Below, in pieces: positions 16,535 through 24,944 of a stretch of 64,000 bases of DNA. A program made the translations under genes and the position numbers. Location of the stretch: NCBI GenBank assembly GCA_963732095.1, contig CAVSZA010000069.1, forward strand, positions 54,284 through 118,283, given 5' to 3'. Numbering within the stretch: the first letter of the stretch is position 1; each line of letters opens with the position of its first letter. This stretch comes from AP-15 sp963732095. GTDB taxonomy: Bacteria > Pseudomonadota > Alphaproteobacteria > ATCC43930 > CGMCC-115725. The notes below the pieces were generated by a model that was not told where the DNA came from, ran no database searches, and worked only from the letters and a program-made list of their open reading frames with translations.

Positions 16535-17416
16535 ATGATCCTGACCTTTGGGTCAATAAATGCCGATCTCATCGTCCCGGTTCCAAAATTGCCCCAGCCT
16601 GGAGAGACTGTGCTGGGCGGCTCGTATGAACTTCTACCCGGCGGCAAGGGTGCCAATCAGGCGCTTGCGGCGCGCCGAGCCGGAGCCGATGTTGTGCTCG
16701 TGGGCGCCGTCGGCCGCGACGAGTTTGCTGCGATCGCCCTTGCTTCGTTGCGTGGCGAGGGCGTCGATACGCGTTTGGTGCACGAGCTCGAACTCCCGAC
16801 CGGCTGTGCCTTGATAATGGTATCTGCCGCGGGCGAGAACATTATCGCCGTGGCTCCCGGCGCCAACATGGGCGTGCGTTGCGACTGGGTATCCGAGAAC
16901 TTGCTCGATGCCGACACAACCCTCGTCGCCCAGCTCGAAGTTCCGCCCGGCGAAACCCAAGGCCTGATCAGACGTGTCCGGAGACGCGGCGGCCGATGTG
17001 TACTCAATCTGGCGCCGGCCCTGCCGATCGATCTCACCCTGTTGCCGGAAATTGATTTATTGGTCGCGAACGAAAGCGAGGCCGCGACGATCTCGTCCGA
17101 TCCAATGGGGATTGCCGGCCGGTTGCGGCAGGGGCTCGTGGTGACGCGCGGCGCTGCGGGGGCCACTGCGTTTCTTGCCGATGGGAGCCGGCTCGATTTG
17201 CCGGCGCTTGCCATCGAGCCGGTAGATACAACCGGCGCCGGTGACACCTTTGTCGGGGTTCTCGCGGCGGCGCTCGATTTGGGGGCGAGCGTCGAAGCCG
17301 CGCTGCGGCGTGCCAGTGTCGCTGCTGGCCTTGCATGCCTCGCCCGTGGCGCTCAAACCGCAATACCGGGCGCAGCCGCAATTGACGCGGCAATGGCGGG
17401 CTTGCCGCCCGGCTAG
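16535..17416 (+). CDS. rbsK: ribokinase (PfkB family)
   Basis: The protein has 293 residues from the ATG at 16535. It shows the PfkB signatures: GSINADLIVPVPKLPQPGET and GGKGANQALAARRAG at the N-terminus, and DTTGAGDTFVGVLAAAL at about residue 231, which carries the catalytic Asp and anion hole. It phosphorylates D-ribose to ribose 5-phosphate in the cytoplasm. Its stop overlaps the rppH stop (convergent, four bases). No ribose transporter is beside it. Another PfkB sugar substrate is possible, but the N-terminal DLIVPVPKLPQPGETVLG block is ribokinase-like. Confidence 0.88.
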   Translation: MILTFGSINADLIVPVPKLPQPGETVLGGSYELLPGGKGANQALAARRAGADVVLVGAVGRDEFAAIALASLRGEGVDTRLVHELELPTGCALIMVSAAGENIIAVAPGANMGVRCDWVSENLLDADTTLVAQLEVPPGETQGLIRRVRRRGGRCVLNLAPALPIDLTLLPEIDLLVANESEAATISSDPMGIAGRLRQGLVVTRGAAGATAFLADGSRLDLPALAIEPVDTTGAGDTFVGVLAAALDLGASVEAALRRASVAAGLACLARGAQTAIPGAAAIDAAMAGLPPG

Positions 17417-17910
17417 GCCAGGGGCACGCAGTACTCCTGAAACTCGCTCAATAGGTCAATGTAGAGCCGACGCTTGAACGGGACTATCAACTCCGGCAGG
17501 CGAAATGGCTCAACCCATTGCCAGGCGTCGAATTCCGGATGCTCGGTGGCGACATTTATGTCGCTGTCCCGGCCGGTGAAGCGCATGACGAACCATTTTT
17601 GGCGCTGGCCCCGATAGCGCCCGCCCCATACGCTACCAGCGAGTTCGATCGGCAGATCGTAGTGCAGCCAACCCCGGCTCTCCCCGATGATCACAGCCTT
17701 GGCGGTGCCGATCTCTTCCTTCAGCTCTCGCAGAGCCGCTTGGCGCGGGGTCTCGCCCGGGTCGATCCCGCCTTGCGGCATCTGCCATGCCGGCATCGTC
17801 GGAATGTCGCGGCGTCGCGCGACGAACACCTCTCCGCATGAGTTGAGCAACATGATGCCGACTGCGGCACGATAATCGAGCGGCTCGCCGTCTCTGTCGG
17901 CCTTCTTCAT
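17413..17910 (-). CDS. rppH: RNA pyrophosphohydrolase (Nudix)
   Basis: This 165-residue Nudix hydrolase starts YRAAVGIMLLNSCGEVFVARR. The complete Nudix box runs from Gly47 to Gly68 (GGIDPGETPRQAALRELKEEIG with the REx2EE core). The downstream blocks WLHYDLP, YRGQRQKWFVMRF and EFDAWQWV are typical of RppH. The enzyme removes pyrophosphate from the 5' end of mRNA and so triggers decay. It lies downstream of ctpA with 31 bases between, as in many alphaproteobacteria. Confidence 0.93.
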   Translation of the reverse strand: MKKADRDGEPLDYRAAVGIMLLNSCGEVFVARRRDIPTMPAWQMPQGGIDPGETPRQAALRELKEEIGTAKAVIIGESRGWLHYDLPIELAGSVWGGRYRGQRQKWFVMRFTGRDSDINVATEHPEFDAWQWVEPFRLPELIVPFKRRLYIDLLSEFQEYCVPLA

Positions 17911-17941
17911 CCGATACCGTGAACCGGTGGTTGGCGTATCG

Positions 17942-19222
17942 TCAGTTTACGACGCGTCCGTTGAACATCGCGATGCCGCGCAGCATGTCGACCGCCCTGG
18001 CCAGCTGGTAGTCCGCGGGCGTGCCCATGATCGACGGATCGACGGACGTCTGCTCGGGTGAGCCGTCGCCGGAGTCTTCCTTTTTCAGATCCGTCGCCGT
18101 GGCGGTTTTGTCGCCCTTCTCCTTCTCGATTTTGGCGGCTTCGACGACGATGTCCGGATCGATTCCTTTAGCCTGAATCGAGCGTCCCGATGGCGTGTAA
18201 TAACGCGCCGTTGTCAACCGCATCGCCCCGTGGCCGGGGAGCGGGATGATTGTTTGCACCGAACCCTTGCCAAAGGATTTTGTCCCGAGAAGGATCGCGC
18301 GGTGGTGATCCTGCAACGCCCCGGCGACGATCTCGCTGGCCGAGGCAGACCCGCCGTTGATCAATACCGCCATGGGCAGACCGCTCGCGATGTCGCCGGG
18401 GCGAGCGTTATAGCGCTGTGCATCCTCGCTGCGCCGGCCGCGAGTGGACACGATCTCGCCCTTGTCGAGAAAGGCGTCCGAAACCGCAACCGCCTGGTCG
18501 AGGAGCCCGCCCGGGTTGTTGCGCAGATCGAGGATTACCCCGGAAAGCTTATTTCCGGCCTGCTGCTTCAGGTTCTTCATTGCATTGTTGAGGCCGACAT
18601 CGGTCTGTTCGTTGAAGCTGGTGATCCGAATATAGCCGATCGTGTCGCCCTCTATATGCGAGCGGACCGACTGAATCTTGATCGTTGCGCGGGTCAACTT
18701 GACGTCGAAGGGGTCCTTTCCCTCGCGCCGAATCGTCAGCTTGATTTCGCTGCCGATCAGGCCGCGCATTTTCTCGACCGCCTGCGGAAGCGTCATCCCT
18801 TGGACGGGGTCACCATCGAGGTGAGTTATCAGGTCGCCGGGCTTCAGGCCGGCGCGCGCCGCCGGCGTATCGTCGATTGGCGAGACAACCTTGACGAGGC
18901 CGCTCTCCATGGAAACTTCAATTCCCAGCCCGCCAAACTCGCCGCGGGTCTGAACCTTCATATCGTTGAAATTCTTTGTATTCAGGTAATTCGAATGGGG
19001 ATCGAGCGAGGTCAGCATGCCGTTGATCGCCGATTCGACCAGGGTGTCGTCGCTGACTTCGTCAACATATTCGGCGCGCACGCGCTCGAAGACCTCGCCG
19101 AACAAATTGAGCTGCTTGTAGGTTTCAGCCGAGTTGGACGGCGGTGCTGCCCCGACGTCCTGGCGCAGCGAGAAGACGAGGACAGTGGCGGCGACCACCA
19201 CCATGAGACCCGAACGCTTCAT
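17942..19222 (-). CDS. ctpA: carboxyl-terminal processing protease (S41 family)
   Basis: The 426-residue protein has an N-terminal signal anchor (SGLMVVVAATVLVFSL), a PDZ domain (from about LGIEVSMESGLVKVVSPIDD to GDPVQGMTL) and the S41 peptidase domain. The catalytic Ser is in NGGSASASEIVAGAL and the Lys in GTKSFGKGSVQTI, the Ser/Lys dyad of tail-specific proteases. It works in the periplasm on C-termini of envelope proteins and cell-wall hydrolases. It follows gpmI on the same strand with only 110 bases between. The envC-type activator gene that often sits between these two is missing here. Confidence 0.93.
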   Translation of the reverse strand: MKRSGLMVVVAATVLVFSLRQDVGAAPPSNSAETYKQLNLFGEVFERVRAEYVDEVSDDTLVESAINGMLTSLDPHSNYLNTKNFNDMKVQTRGEFGGLGIEVSMESGLVKVVSPIDDTPAARAGLKPGDLITHLDGDPVQGMTLPQAVEKMRGLIGSEIKLTIRREGKDPFDVKLTRATIKIQSVRSHIEGDTIGYIRITSFNEQTDVGLNNAMKNLKQQAGNKLSGVILDLRNNPGGLLDQAVAVSDAFLDKGEIVSTRGRRSEDAQRYNARPGDIASGLPMAVLINGGSASASEIVAGALQDHHRAILLGTKSFGKGSVQTIIPLPGHGAMRLTTARYYTPSGRSIQAKGIDPDIVVEAAKIEKEKGDKTATATDLKKEDSGDGSPEQTSVDPSIMGTPADYQLARAVDMLRGIAMFNGRVVN

Positions 19223-19332
19223 CCATTCACCCTATGTCTCGGGCCCAATCGGCACGATGCACTCGACATAAGATATCCGGCAGTGCAGGCGATGATCAAG
19301 CCGAGCCGGCGGGCGCGGCGAAATGGTGCGGT

Positions 19333-20892
19333 TTACTCCGCTGCATCCCGTGCCGCTGTCGAGGAGATGAGCGAGTGGCCGGTCATCGCGGCGGGCTTCG
19401 TCAGACCGAGAATGTCGAGCAAGGTCGGGGCGATGTCCGAAAGGCGGCCGTTTTCGACGTGGTCAAATAGTGCCGGGGGGTTCACCACGACGAACGGCAC
19501 CGGGTTGAGCGTGTGCGCTGTATGCGGCTCGCCGGTTTCCGGGTCGCGCATCATTTCCGCGTTGCCGTGGTCAGCGGTAATAACGAGCGTGCCGCCGGCC
19601 TGTTCGACGGCCTCGGACAGCCGGCCGAGGCAAGCATCGATGGTCTCGACCGCTTTGGTCGCGGCATCGATGCGGCCGGTATGCCCGACCATGTCTGCAT
19701 TTGCGTAGTTCATTACGATCACGTCGAACCGTCCCGAGCGGACCGCCTCGACGACTTTGTCGGTAACTTCGGGGGCCGACATCTCAGGCTGCTGATCGTA
19801 CGTCGCAACTTTTGGCGAAGGAACGAGGATCCGCTCCTCACCGGGAAAGACCAATTCGCGCCCGCCGTTGAAGAAGAACGTGACATGCGCGTATTTTTCG
19901 GTTTCCGCGATGCGCAGCTGGGTTAGGCCGGCCCGTGAGACCACTTCGCCAAAGCTGTCGGCGAGGTTCTCGGGCGGGAACAGCGTCACGAGAAACCGAT
20001 TGAGCTCCGTCGAATACTCGACAAGCCCGAGGGTGGCGCAGAACGCGATCCGCTTTTCCCGAGCGAAGCCCGAGAATTCGGGGTCGAGAAGAGCAGCGGC
20101 GATCTCGCGGATCCGATCAGCGCGAAAATTGGCGATCAGCAGACCATCGCCGTCACGCATGCCGGCGTAACCGTCGATTGCGGTTGGCGCCACGAATTCG
20201 TCGGTCTCGTCGCGGGCATAGGCGGCTTCGACCGCTTGCAGCGGATCATCGGCGCCCTCGCCGACGCCGCAAACGATCGCCCGATAAGCTCGCTCGACCC
20301 GGTCCCAGCGCTTGTCACGATCCATCGCGTAATAGCGGCCGCAGAGTGTCGCGATCCGCAGGTCTCGGAGGCCGACAACGTCTTCCTGAAACTGCTTCAC
20401 ATAAGACGCGGCTGCCTTCGGTGGCGTGTCACGCCCGTCAAGAAAGGCGTGGAGGGCGACCGGCACTCCGGCTTCGGCGAGAATGCGGGCCAGGGAGGCG
20501 ATCTGGCGCTGGTGCGAATGAACCCCGCCGGGCGACATCAGCCCCATTAGGTGGGCGATCCCGCGGCTCGCCTTCAGTTTGCCTATGAAATCGCACAATG
20601 CCGGCATGCTGGCGAGCTTGCCCTCGGCGATCGCCGCATCGATGCGCGGCAGGTCCTGCAAAACCAACCGTCCGGCCCCGATATTGGTGTGGCCGACTTC
20701 GGAATTCCCCATCTGGCCGTCGGGCAAACCGACATAGTGCTCGCTCGCCTGCAGCTGCGCATTCGGCCAGCGCGCCTTCAATCGATGCCAGTTGGGCGCC
20801 CGCGCGATCTCGATCGCGTTATCGTCGGCCTTCTGCCGCTCGCCCCATCCATCGAGAATGCACAGCACCAGCGGACGGGGGCGGGAGTTCAT
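19333..20892 (-). CDS. gpmI: 2,3-bisphosphoglycerate-independent phosphoglycerate mutase
   Basis: From the ATG at 20892 (MNSRPRPLVLCILDGWGERQ) the protein has 519 residues, the normal size for iPGM. The metal and phosphoserine site is in LPDGQMGNSEVGHTNIGAGR. SPGGVHSHQRQI, HAFLDGRDTPPKAA and VMNYANADMVGHTGRIDA follow, and ITADHGNAEMM supplies the second metal site. It converts 3-phosphoglycerate to 2-phosphoglycerate in glycolysis, with manganese. The upstream ATG at 20910 would add six residues. Confidence 0.95.
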   Translation of the reverse strand: MNSRPRPLVLCILDGWGERQKADDNAIEIARAPNWHRLKARWPNAQLQASEHYVGLPDGQMGNSEVGHTNIGAGRLVLQDLPRIDAAIAEGKLASMPALCDFIGKLKASRGIAHLMGLMSPGGVHSHQRQIASLARILAEAGVPVALHAFLDGRDTPPKAAASYVKQFQEDVVGLRDLRIATLCGRYYAMDRDKRWDRVERAYRAIVCGVGEGADDPLQAVEAAYARDETDEFVAPTAIDGYAGMRDGDGLLIANFRADRIREIAAALLDPEFSGFAREKRIAFCATLGLVEYSTELNRFLVTLFPPENLADSFGEVVSRAGLTQLRIAETEKYAHVTFFFNGGRELVFPGEERILVPSPKVATYDQQPEMSAPEVTDKVVEAVRSGRFDVIVMNYANADMVGHTGRIDAATKAVETIDACLGRLSEAVEQAGGTLVITADHGNAEMMRDPETGEPHTAHTLNPVPFVVVNPPALFDHVENGRLSDIAPTLLDILGLTKPAAMTGHSLISSTAARDAAE

Positions 20893-20967
20893 CGCGGGAA
20901 CCTCGAGCAAGGAAGTCTATCTCTATACGCGAAACCGCCCGCGAGTAGGTAGCGTTCCCAACGTGTT

Positions 20968-21426
20968 TTAACCCCGATGATATGGGTGACCGACGAGAAT
21001 TTGCTGAGCGCGATAGAGCTGTTCAAGCAGCATCCCGCGGACCAGCAGATGGGGCCAAGTCATCGATCCGAGCGAGAGGGTCACATCGGCGCGGTCGAGA
21101 ACCGTTGAGTGTAGACCATCGGCGCCCCCGACGGCAAAAGCTAGCTCGGGCGAACCCCGGTCCCGCCAGGCCGCGATCCGCTCGGCCAGTGCGCGGCTGG
21201 ACCATTGGAGGCCGCGTTCGTCAAGGGCGACAAAAGGGATGCCGGCCGGTAATGCGCCGAGGATCAATTCGCCCTCGCGGGCCTTCAGCTGTACGGGCTG
21301 ACGAGAGCGCCTCTCGTCCACCTCGACGATTGCCGGGGCTGGTACGATTCTCGCGGCGTAAAGAGTCTGGAGTTCCTTGAGGGGGCCGCTGCGCAGCCTG
21401 CCGACGACGAGAAGGCGGAAACGGAT
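20968..21426 (-). CDS. rlmH: 23S rRNA (pseudouridine1915-N3)-methyltransferase RlmH, apparent ATC start
   Basis: The protein contains the RlmH core: LDERGLQWSSRALAERIAAW, FAVGGADGLHSTV with the SAM-binding GGADG, and the C-terminal SLGSMTWPHLLVRGMLLEQL ending YHRG. The N-terminal block RFRLLVVGRLRSGPLKELQT is also present, but it lies upstream of the first usable start (GTG at 21321). No ATG, GTG or TTG occurs in this frame before the rsfS region. An ATC at 21426, 14 bases after the rsfS stop, gives 152 residues, the normal RlmH length (about 155). Either ATC is used or the base is miscalled for ATG. The SPOUT methyltransferase modifies helix 69 of 23S rRNA. Confidence 0.85.
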   Translation of the reverse strand: MRFRLLVVGRLRSGPLKELQTLYAARIVPAPAIVEVDERRSRQPVQLKAREGELILGALPAGIPFVALDERGLQWSSRALAERIAAWRDRGSPELAFAVGGADGLHSTVLDRADVTLSLGSMTWPHLLVRGMLLEQLYRAQQILVGHPYHRG

Positions 21427-21439
21427 CGAGGCGTCTCGG

Positions 21440-21835
21440 CTACAGGCGAACGGCTTCGCCGTCGAGCATCGCCGAGCTCCACATTTTTTCGAGATTGTAG
21501 TAGCTGCGGATTTCGGGCCGGAACAGGTGAACGATCACATCGCCTGCGTCGATCAGCACCCAGTCTGCCTGTGTCTTCCCCTCGATCGAAATCGGGATGC
21601 GCCGGGAGAGCACTTCATCGAGATGCTCGGTCAATGCCAACACTTGACGCGTCGAACCGCCGCTGGCGATCACCATGTGGTCGGCAATTGTCGTTTTGCC
21701 GGCAAGGTCGATCGTGACGATGTCCTCTGCTTTGCCGTCCTCGAGCGTCTGGAGAACGAGATCGAGGATGCCCGGACGCTCCTGGTTGGCATCGGCGGGT
21801 CGGGTGAGGGGCATTAGGGCGGTGATGGTGGGCAA
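21440..21835 (-). CDS. rsfS: ribosomal silencing factor RsfS
   Basis: The protein has 131 residues from a TTG at 21835, which has AAGGAG 12 bases upstream; an ATG at 21814 is the alternative. It contains the RsfS/Iojap core: LEDGKAEDIVTIDLAGKTTI, DHMVIASGGSTRQVLALTEH, ADWVLIDAGDVIVHLFRPEI and YYNLEKMW. It binds L14 of the large subunit and blocks subunit joining when nutrients are scarce. The frame is continuous with nadD upstream, without a stop between them. Order nadD-rsfS-rlmH is standard. Confidence 0.9.
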   Translation of the reverse strand: MPTITALMPLTRPADANQERPGILDLVLQTLEDGKAEDIVTIDLAGKTTIADHMVIASGGSTRQVLALTEHLDEVLSRRIPISIEGKTQADWVLIDAGDVIVHLFRPEIRSYYNLEKMWSSAMLDGEAVRL

Positions 21836-22483
21836 TTCGGGTCTTTGCTCCTTTAGAGTGTGCAATTGAAGTTTTTTCCGCTCGGACCGGATCCTGGTCG
21901 CCGAACGGGCATCGAGGGGGGTGTGAAAAAATACCCAAGCCGGCGGCTCCATCTCGGCCAGCCGGCGCGCCTGAGAAGCCGGAACACGGTGTCGGGCAAA
22001 CCGCTGTGCACCCGGGCCGGAAAGAGATTTTAGAGAATAGGAAGGTCGGTCGAACACGGCAATGGGCACCGTCCGAAAGATCTCGGGCCAGCGCTCCCAT
22101 TTGGGGATCTGCACGAGGTTGTCGCCGCCCATCAGCCACACAAACCGGAGCCGGGGGAAACGGCGGCGCAGCGCTTTCAACGTATCGGTGGTATAACGCG
22201 AAAGTCCCAGCCGGCTTTCGAGATCGGTGACAAGGATGCGCCGGTCGGCTTTGGCGATCCGGCGAGCTCCCTCCAACCGGACCGGGAAGGGGGCCATGCC
22301 GGCGACTGGCTTCAACGGATTTTGCGGCGAGACCAGCCACCAAATCTGGTCCAGGTCGAGGAGTTTGAGCGCGAGCGCGCTGATATGCAAATGGCCGCCA
22401 TGAGCCGGGTTGAAAGAGCCGCCCAGCAGCCCGATGCGGCGATGCCGCCCGGCTGGCGGCCGGACTTCCGGCTGAGCGCTCAG
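21836..22483 (-). CDS. nadD: nicotinate-nucleotide adenylyltransferase, CTG start and open into rsfS
   Basis: GLLGGSFNPAHGGHLHISAL is the nucleotidyltransferase motif with the GGSFNPxHxGH signature. WWLVSPQNPLKP, LSRYTTDTLKALRRRFP and WLMGGDNLVQIPKWERWPEI follow, and the end is FFHTPLDARSATRIRS. The enzyme adenylates nicotinate mononucleotide in NAD synthesis. No ATG, GTG or TTG is in position. A CTG at 22483 overlaps the proA stop as CTGA, just as neighbouring genes overlap by ATGA. The frame then runs into rsfS. If the A6 run at 21872-21877 were A5, the gene would stop at 21853. The 3' boundary given here is therefore inferred. Confidence 0.85.
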
Positions 22484-23781
22484 GGGCGCACCTGCCCGGT
22501 GCCGCGCACCAGGTACTTGTATGTCGTCAATTGCTCGGCGCCGACCGGTCCGCGCGGCGGCAAACGTTGCGTCGAGATGCCGATCTCCGCGCCCATGCCA
22601 AACTCGCCGCCATCGGCGAATTGGGTCGAAGCGTTCACCAGCACGATCGCGCTGTCGACTTCTCGCAGGAAGCGCTCCGCGGTCGCCTTGTCCTCGGTGA
22701 TGATCGCGTCCGTATGATGCGAACCGAAGCGCGCGATATGCTCGATCGCGTCGTCGATGCCGTCGACGATGTGAACCGCCAGGATCGCGTCGAGATATTC
22801 GGTGCGCCAATCCGCTTCGGTCGCCGGCGCCGATGCCGGATCGATCGCGAGCACCTCCGGATCGCCGCGCAGTTCGCAGCCGGCTGCGCGCAAATCGGCG
22901 AGGATCGCGGGAAGCTGTGCCTTGGCGACGGCGCGGTCGACGAGCAATGTCTCGGTGGCGCCACAAATCGAGACGCGCCGCATCTTGGCATTGAGCGCGA
23001 TTTTACGAGCCTTTTCGGGGTCTGCTGCGGCGTTGACATAGGTGTGGCACAACCCCTCGAGGTGCGCGATGACCGGGATGCGGCTCTCGCGCTGGACCCG
23101 CTGTATCAGCGACGGCCCGCCGCGCGGTACGATAATATCGATCACGCCGCTCATCGCGAGCATCAGCCCGACAGCGGCTCGGTCGCGGGTCGGCACGAGC
23201 TGGATCGCGGCTTCCGGCAGGCCAGCGGAACGCAACCCCTCGGCCAGCGCCGAAACCAATGCGCGCGACGAGTAAAAGCTCTCGGATCCGCCGCGCAGGA
23301 TCGCTGCATTGCCCGATTTGAGCGCTAGCCCGCCGGTATCTGCAGTGACGTTCGGCCGGCTCTCATAAATGATGCCGATGACGCCGAGCGGCACCGCGAC
23401 GCGTTGGATGTGAAGCCCGTTGGGGCGCGTCCATTCGGCGAGGACACGCCCGACCGGATCGGGCAGCATGGCAACGGTTTCCAGTCCGGCGGCGATCGCC
23501 TCGACGCGTTTGGGGTCGAGGGCCAGCCGGTCGCGCAACGCGGCGGAGAGGCCCTGCGCTCCGGGCTCGGCAAGGTCGCGGGCATTGGCCACGAGAATGT
23601 CCGCTTCACCGGCTCTGACGGCCGCCGCAGCATTCTTCAACGCCGCAACCTTGGAATCGGCGGAAGCAAGGCTGAGCGCAACGGCCGCCTCCCGGGCGCG
23701 CCGCCCGATCGCGGCCATTTCAGCGTTCAGATCCGACCCCGATCTCGTCGTCGGGTCGCGGACAAGCGTCTCGGTCGTCAT
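22480..23781 (-). CDS. proA: gamma-glutamyl phosphate reductase
   Basis: The 433 residues carry the aldehyde dehydrogenase-like fold of ProA: PLGVIGIIYESRPNVTADTG, GNAAILRGGSES, IVPRGGPSLIQRV, then MRRVSICGATETLLVD with the catalytic Cys region, and the family end FGSHHTDAII with TQFADGGEFGMGAEIGIST. It reduces gamma-glutamyl phosphate to glutamate semialdehyde, the second step of proline synthesis. It overlaps proB by four bases (ATGA). Length is normal. Confidence 0.95.
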   Translation of the reverse strand: MTTETLVRDPTTRSGSDLNAEMAAIGRRAREAAVALSLASADSKVAALKNAAAAVRAGEADILVANARDLAEPGAQGLSAALRDRLALDPKRVEAIAAGLETVAMLPDPVGRVLAEWTRPNGLHIQRVAVPLGVIGIIYESRPNVTADTGGLALKSGNAAILRGGSESFYSSRALVSALAEGLRSAGLPEAAIQLVPTRDRAAVGLMLAMSGVIDIIVPRGGPSLIQRVQRESRIPVIAHLEGLCHTYVNAAADPEKARKIALNAKMRRVSICGATETLLVDRAVAKAQLPAILADLRAAGCELRGDPEVLAIDPASAPATEADWRTEYLDAILAVHIVDGIDDAIEHIARFGSHHTDAIITEDKATAERFLREVDSAIVLVNASTQFADGGEFGMGAEIGISTQRLPPRGPVGAEQLTTYKYLVRGTGQVRP

Positions 23782-24944
23782 CGGGGTTCGGTCACCACCA
23801 GATCGTCGCGATGAATGATCTCATCGCGTCCACGGTACCCGAGGATCTCGGCGATTTCACCACTCTTGTGGCCGGCGATGCGTCGGATATCGGCGCTCGA
23901 ATAAGCCGAAAGGCCGCGAGCGACCTCAGCGCCGGATCGGGTGCGGATAATGACCGCGTCGCCGCGTTCGAAGACCCCCTCGACCGCGACGACGCCGGCC
24001 GGCAGCAGGCTCGTGCCGCGCTGCAGCGCCAGCACCGCGCCGTCATCGACGATCACCGCGCCGGACGGATTGACCGCCCCGGCGATCCATGCCTTGCGCG
24101 CCGAGCGCGGCTCACCTCGCGGCAGGAACAAGGTCGCCTTTTCTCCAGCCTCGATGGCGGCGAGCGGCCCAGGCGCGGATCCGGCAGTTCTCCCCTTCGC
24201 GATCAGCATACGGCAGCCGGCGCTCATCGCGATGCGGGCGGCGGCGATTTTTGTCACCATGCCGCCGGAGCTGTAGCCAAGCGGCGCCTCACCCGCCATC
24301 GCCTCGATTTCGGGCCCGATCTCGCAGACCAACGCGATATGCCGGGCGTTCGGGTCATTGCGCGGGTCAACGGTGTAGAGCCCGTCAATGTCCGACAGCA
24401 GCACCAGCATATCGGCGCTCGTCATCTGCGCGACGCGCGCGGCGAGCCGGTCGTTGTCGCCAAAGCGGATCTCGGCGGTGGCGATCGTGTCGTTCTCGTT
24501 GACGACCGGAACCGCGCCGAGCGCCAGCAGCTGGGCAAAGGTCGCTCGGGCGTTCAGATGGCGGCGGCGTTCTTCCGTATCGTCCTGCGTCAGCAGGATC
24601 TGCGCGACGGTGATGCCGTGGCGGGCGAGCGCCTCCTGGTAGGCGTGCGCGAGGCGGATCTGTCCGGTGGCTGCGGCGGCCTGCTTCTCCTCGAGCCGGA
24701 GCCGCTGTCCAGCGAGGCCCAGATGCCGCCGCCCGACGGCAATTGCCCCCGACGATACGAGGATTACCTCCTGACCACGCGATCGAAAACGGGCGACATC
24801 ATCGGCAAGCGCGTCAAGCCATGGCTGGCGCACCTCGCCATTTTCAGCCGCTAAAAGCGCCGACCCGATCTTCACGACGAGCCGCCGTGCCGCGACGAGT
24901 GCTTGGGCAGGACAGGAAAGGGGGTTGTGCGTCGCTGCAGTCAC
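23778..24944 (-). CDS. proB: glutamate 5-kinase
   Basis: The 388-residue protein has an amino acid kinase domain (VVKIGSALLAAENGEVR, then VILVSSGAIAVGRRHLGL, VPVVNENDTIATAEIRFGDN and LLSDIDGLYTVDP) and a C-terminal PUA domain (from about GAVNPSGAVIVDDGAVLAL to GRDEIIHRDDLVV). It phosphorylates glutamate to start proline synthesis and is normally feedback-inhibited by proline. It overlaps obgE (four bases) and proA (four bases), so the three are translationally coupled. Confidence 0.95.
   Translation of the reverse strand: MTAATHNPLSCPAQALVAARRLVVKIGSALLAAENGEVRQPWLDALADDVARFRSRGQEVILVSSGAIAVGRRHLGLAGQRLRLEEKQAAAATGQIRLAHAYQEALARHGITVAQILLTQDDTEERRRHLNARATFAQLLALGAVPVVNENDTIATAEIRFGDNDRLAARVAQMTSADMLVLLSDIDGLYTVDPRNDPNARHIALVCEIGPEIEAMAGEAPLGYSSGGMVTKIAAARIAMSAGCRMLIAKGRTAGSAPGPLAAIEAGEKATLFLPRGEPRSARKAWIAGAVNPSGAVIVDDGAVLALQRGTSLLPAGVVAVEGVFERGDAVIIRTRSGAEVARGLSAYSSADIRRIAGHKSGEIAEILGYRGRDEIIHRDDLVVTEPR

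Noticed and set aside
18230..19708. 492-residue plus-strand open frame
   Set aside because: Antisense to ctpA and the end of gpmI, both of which have complete catalytic motifs.
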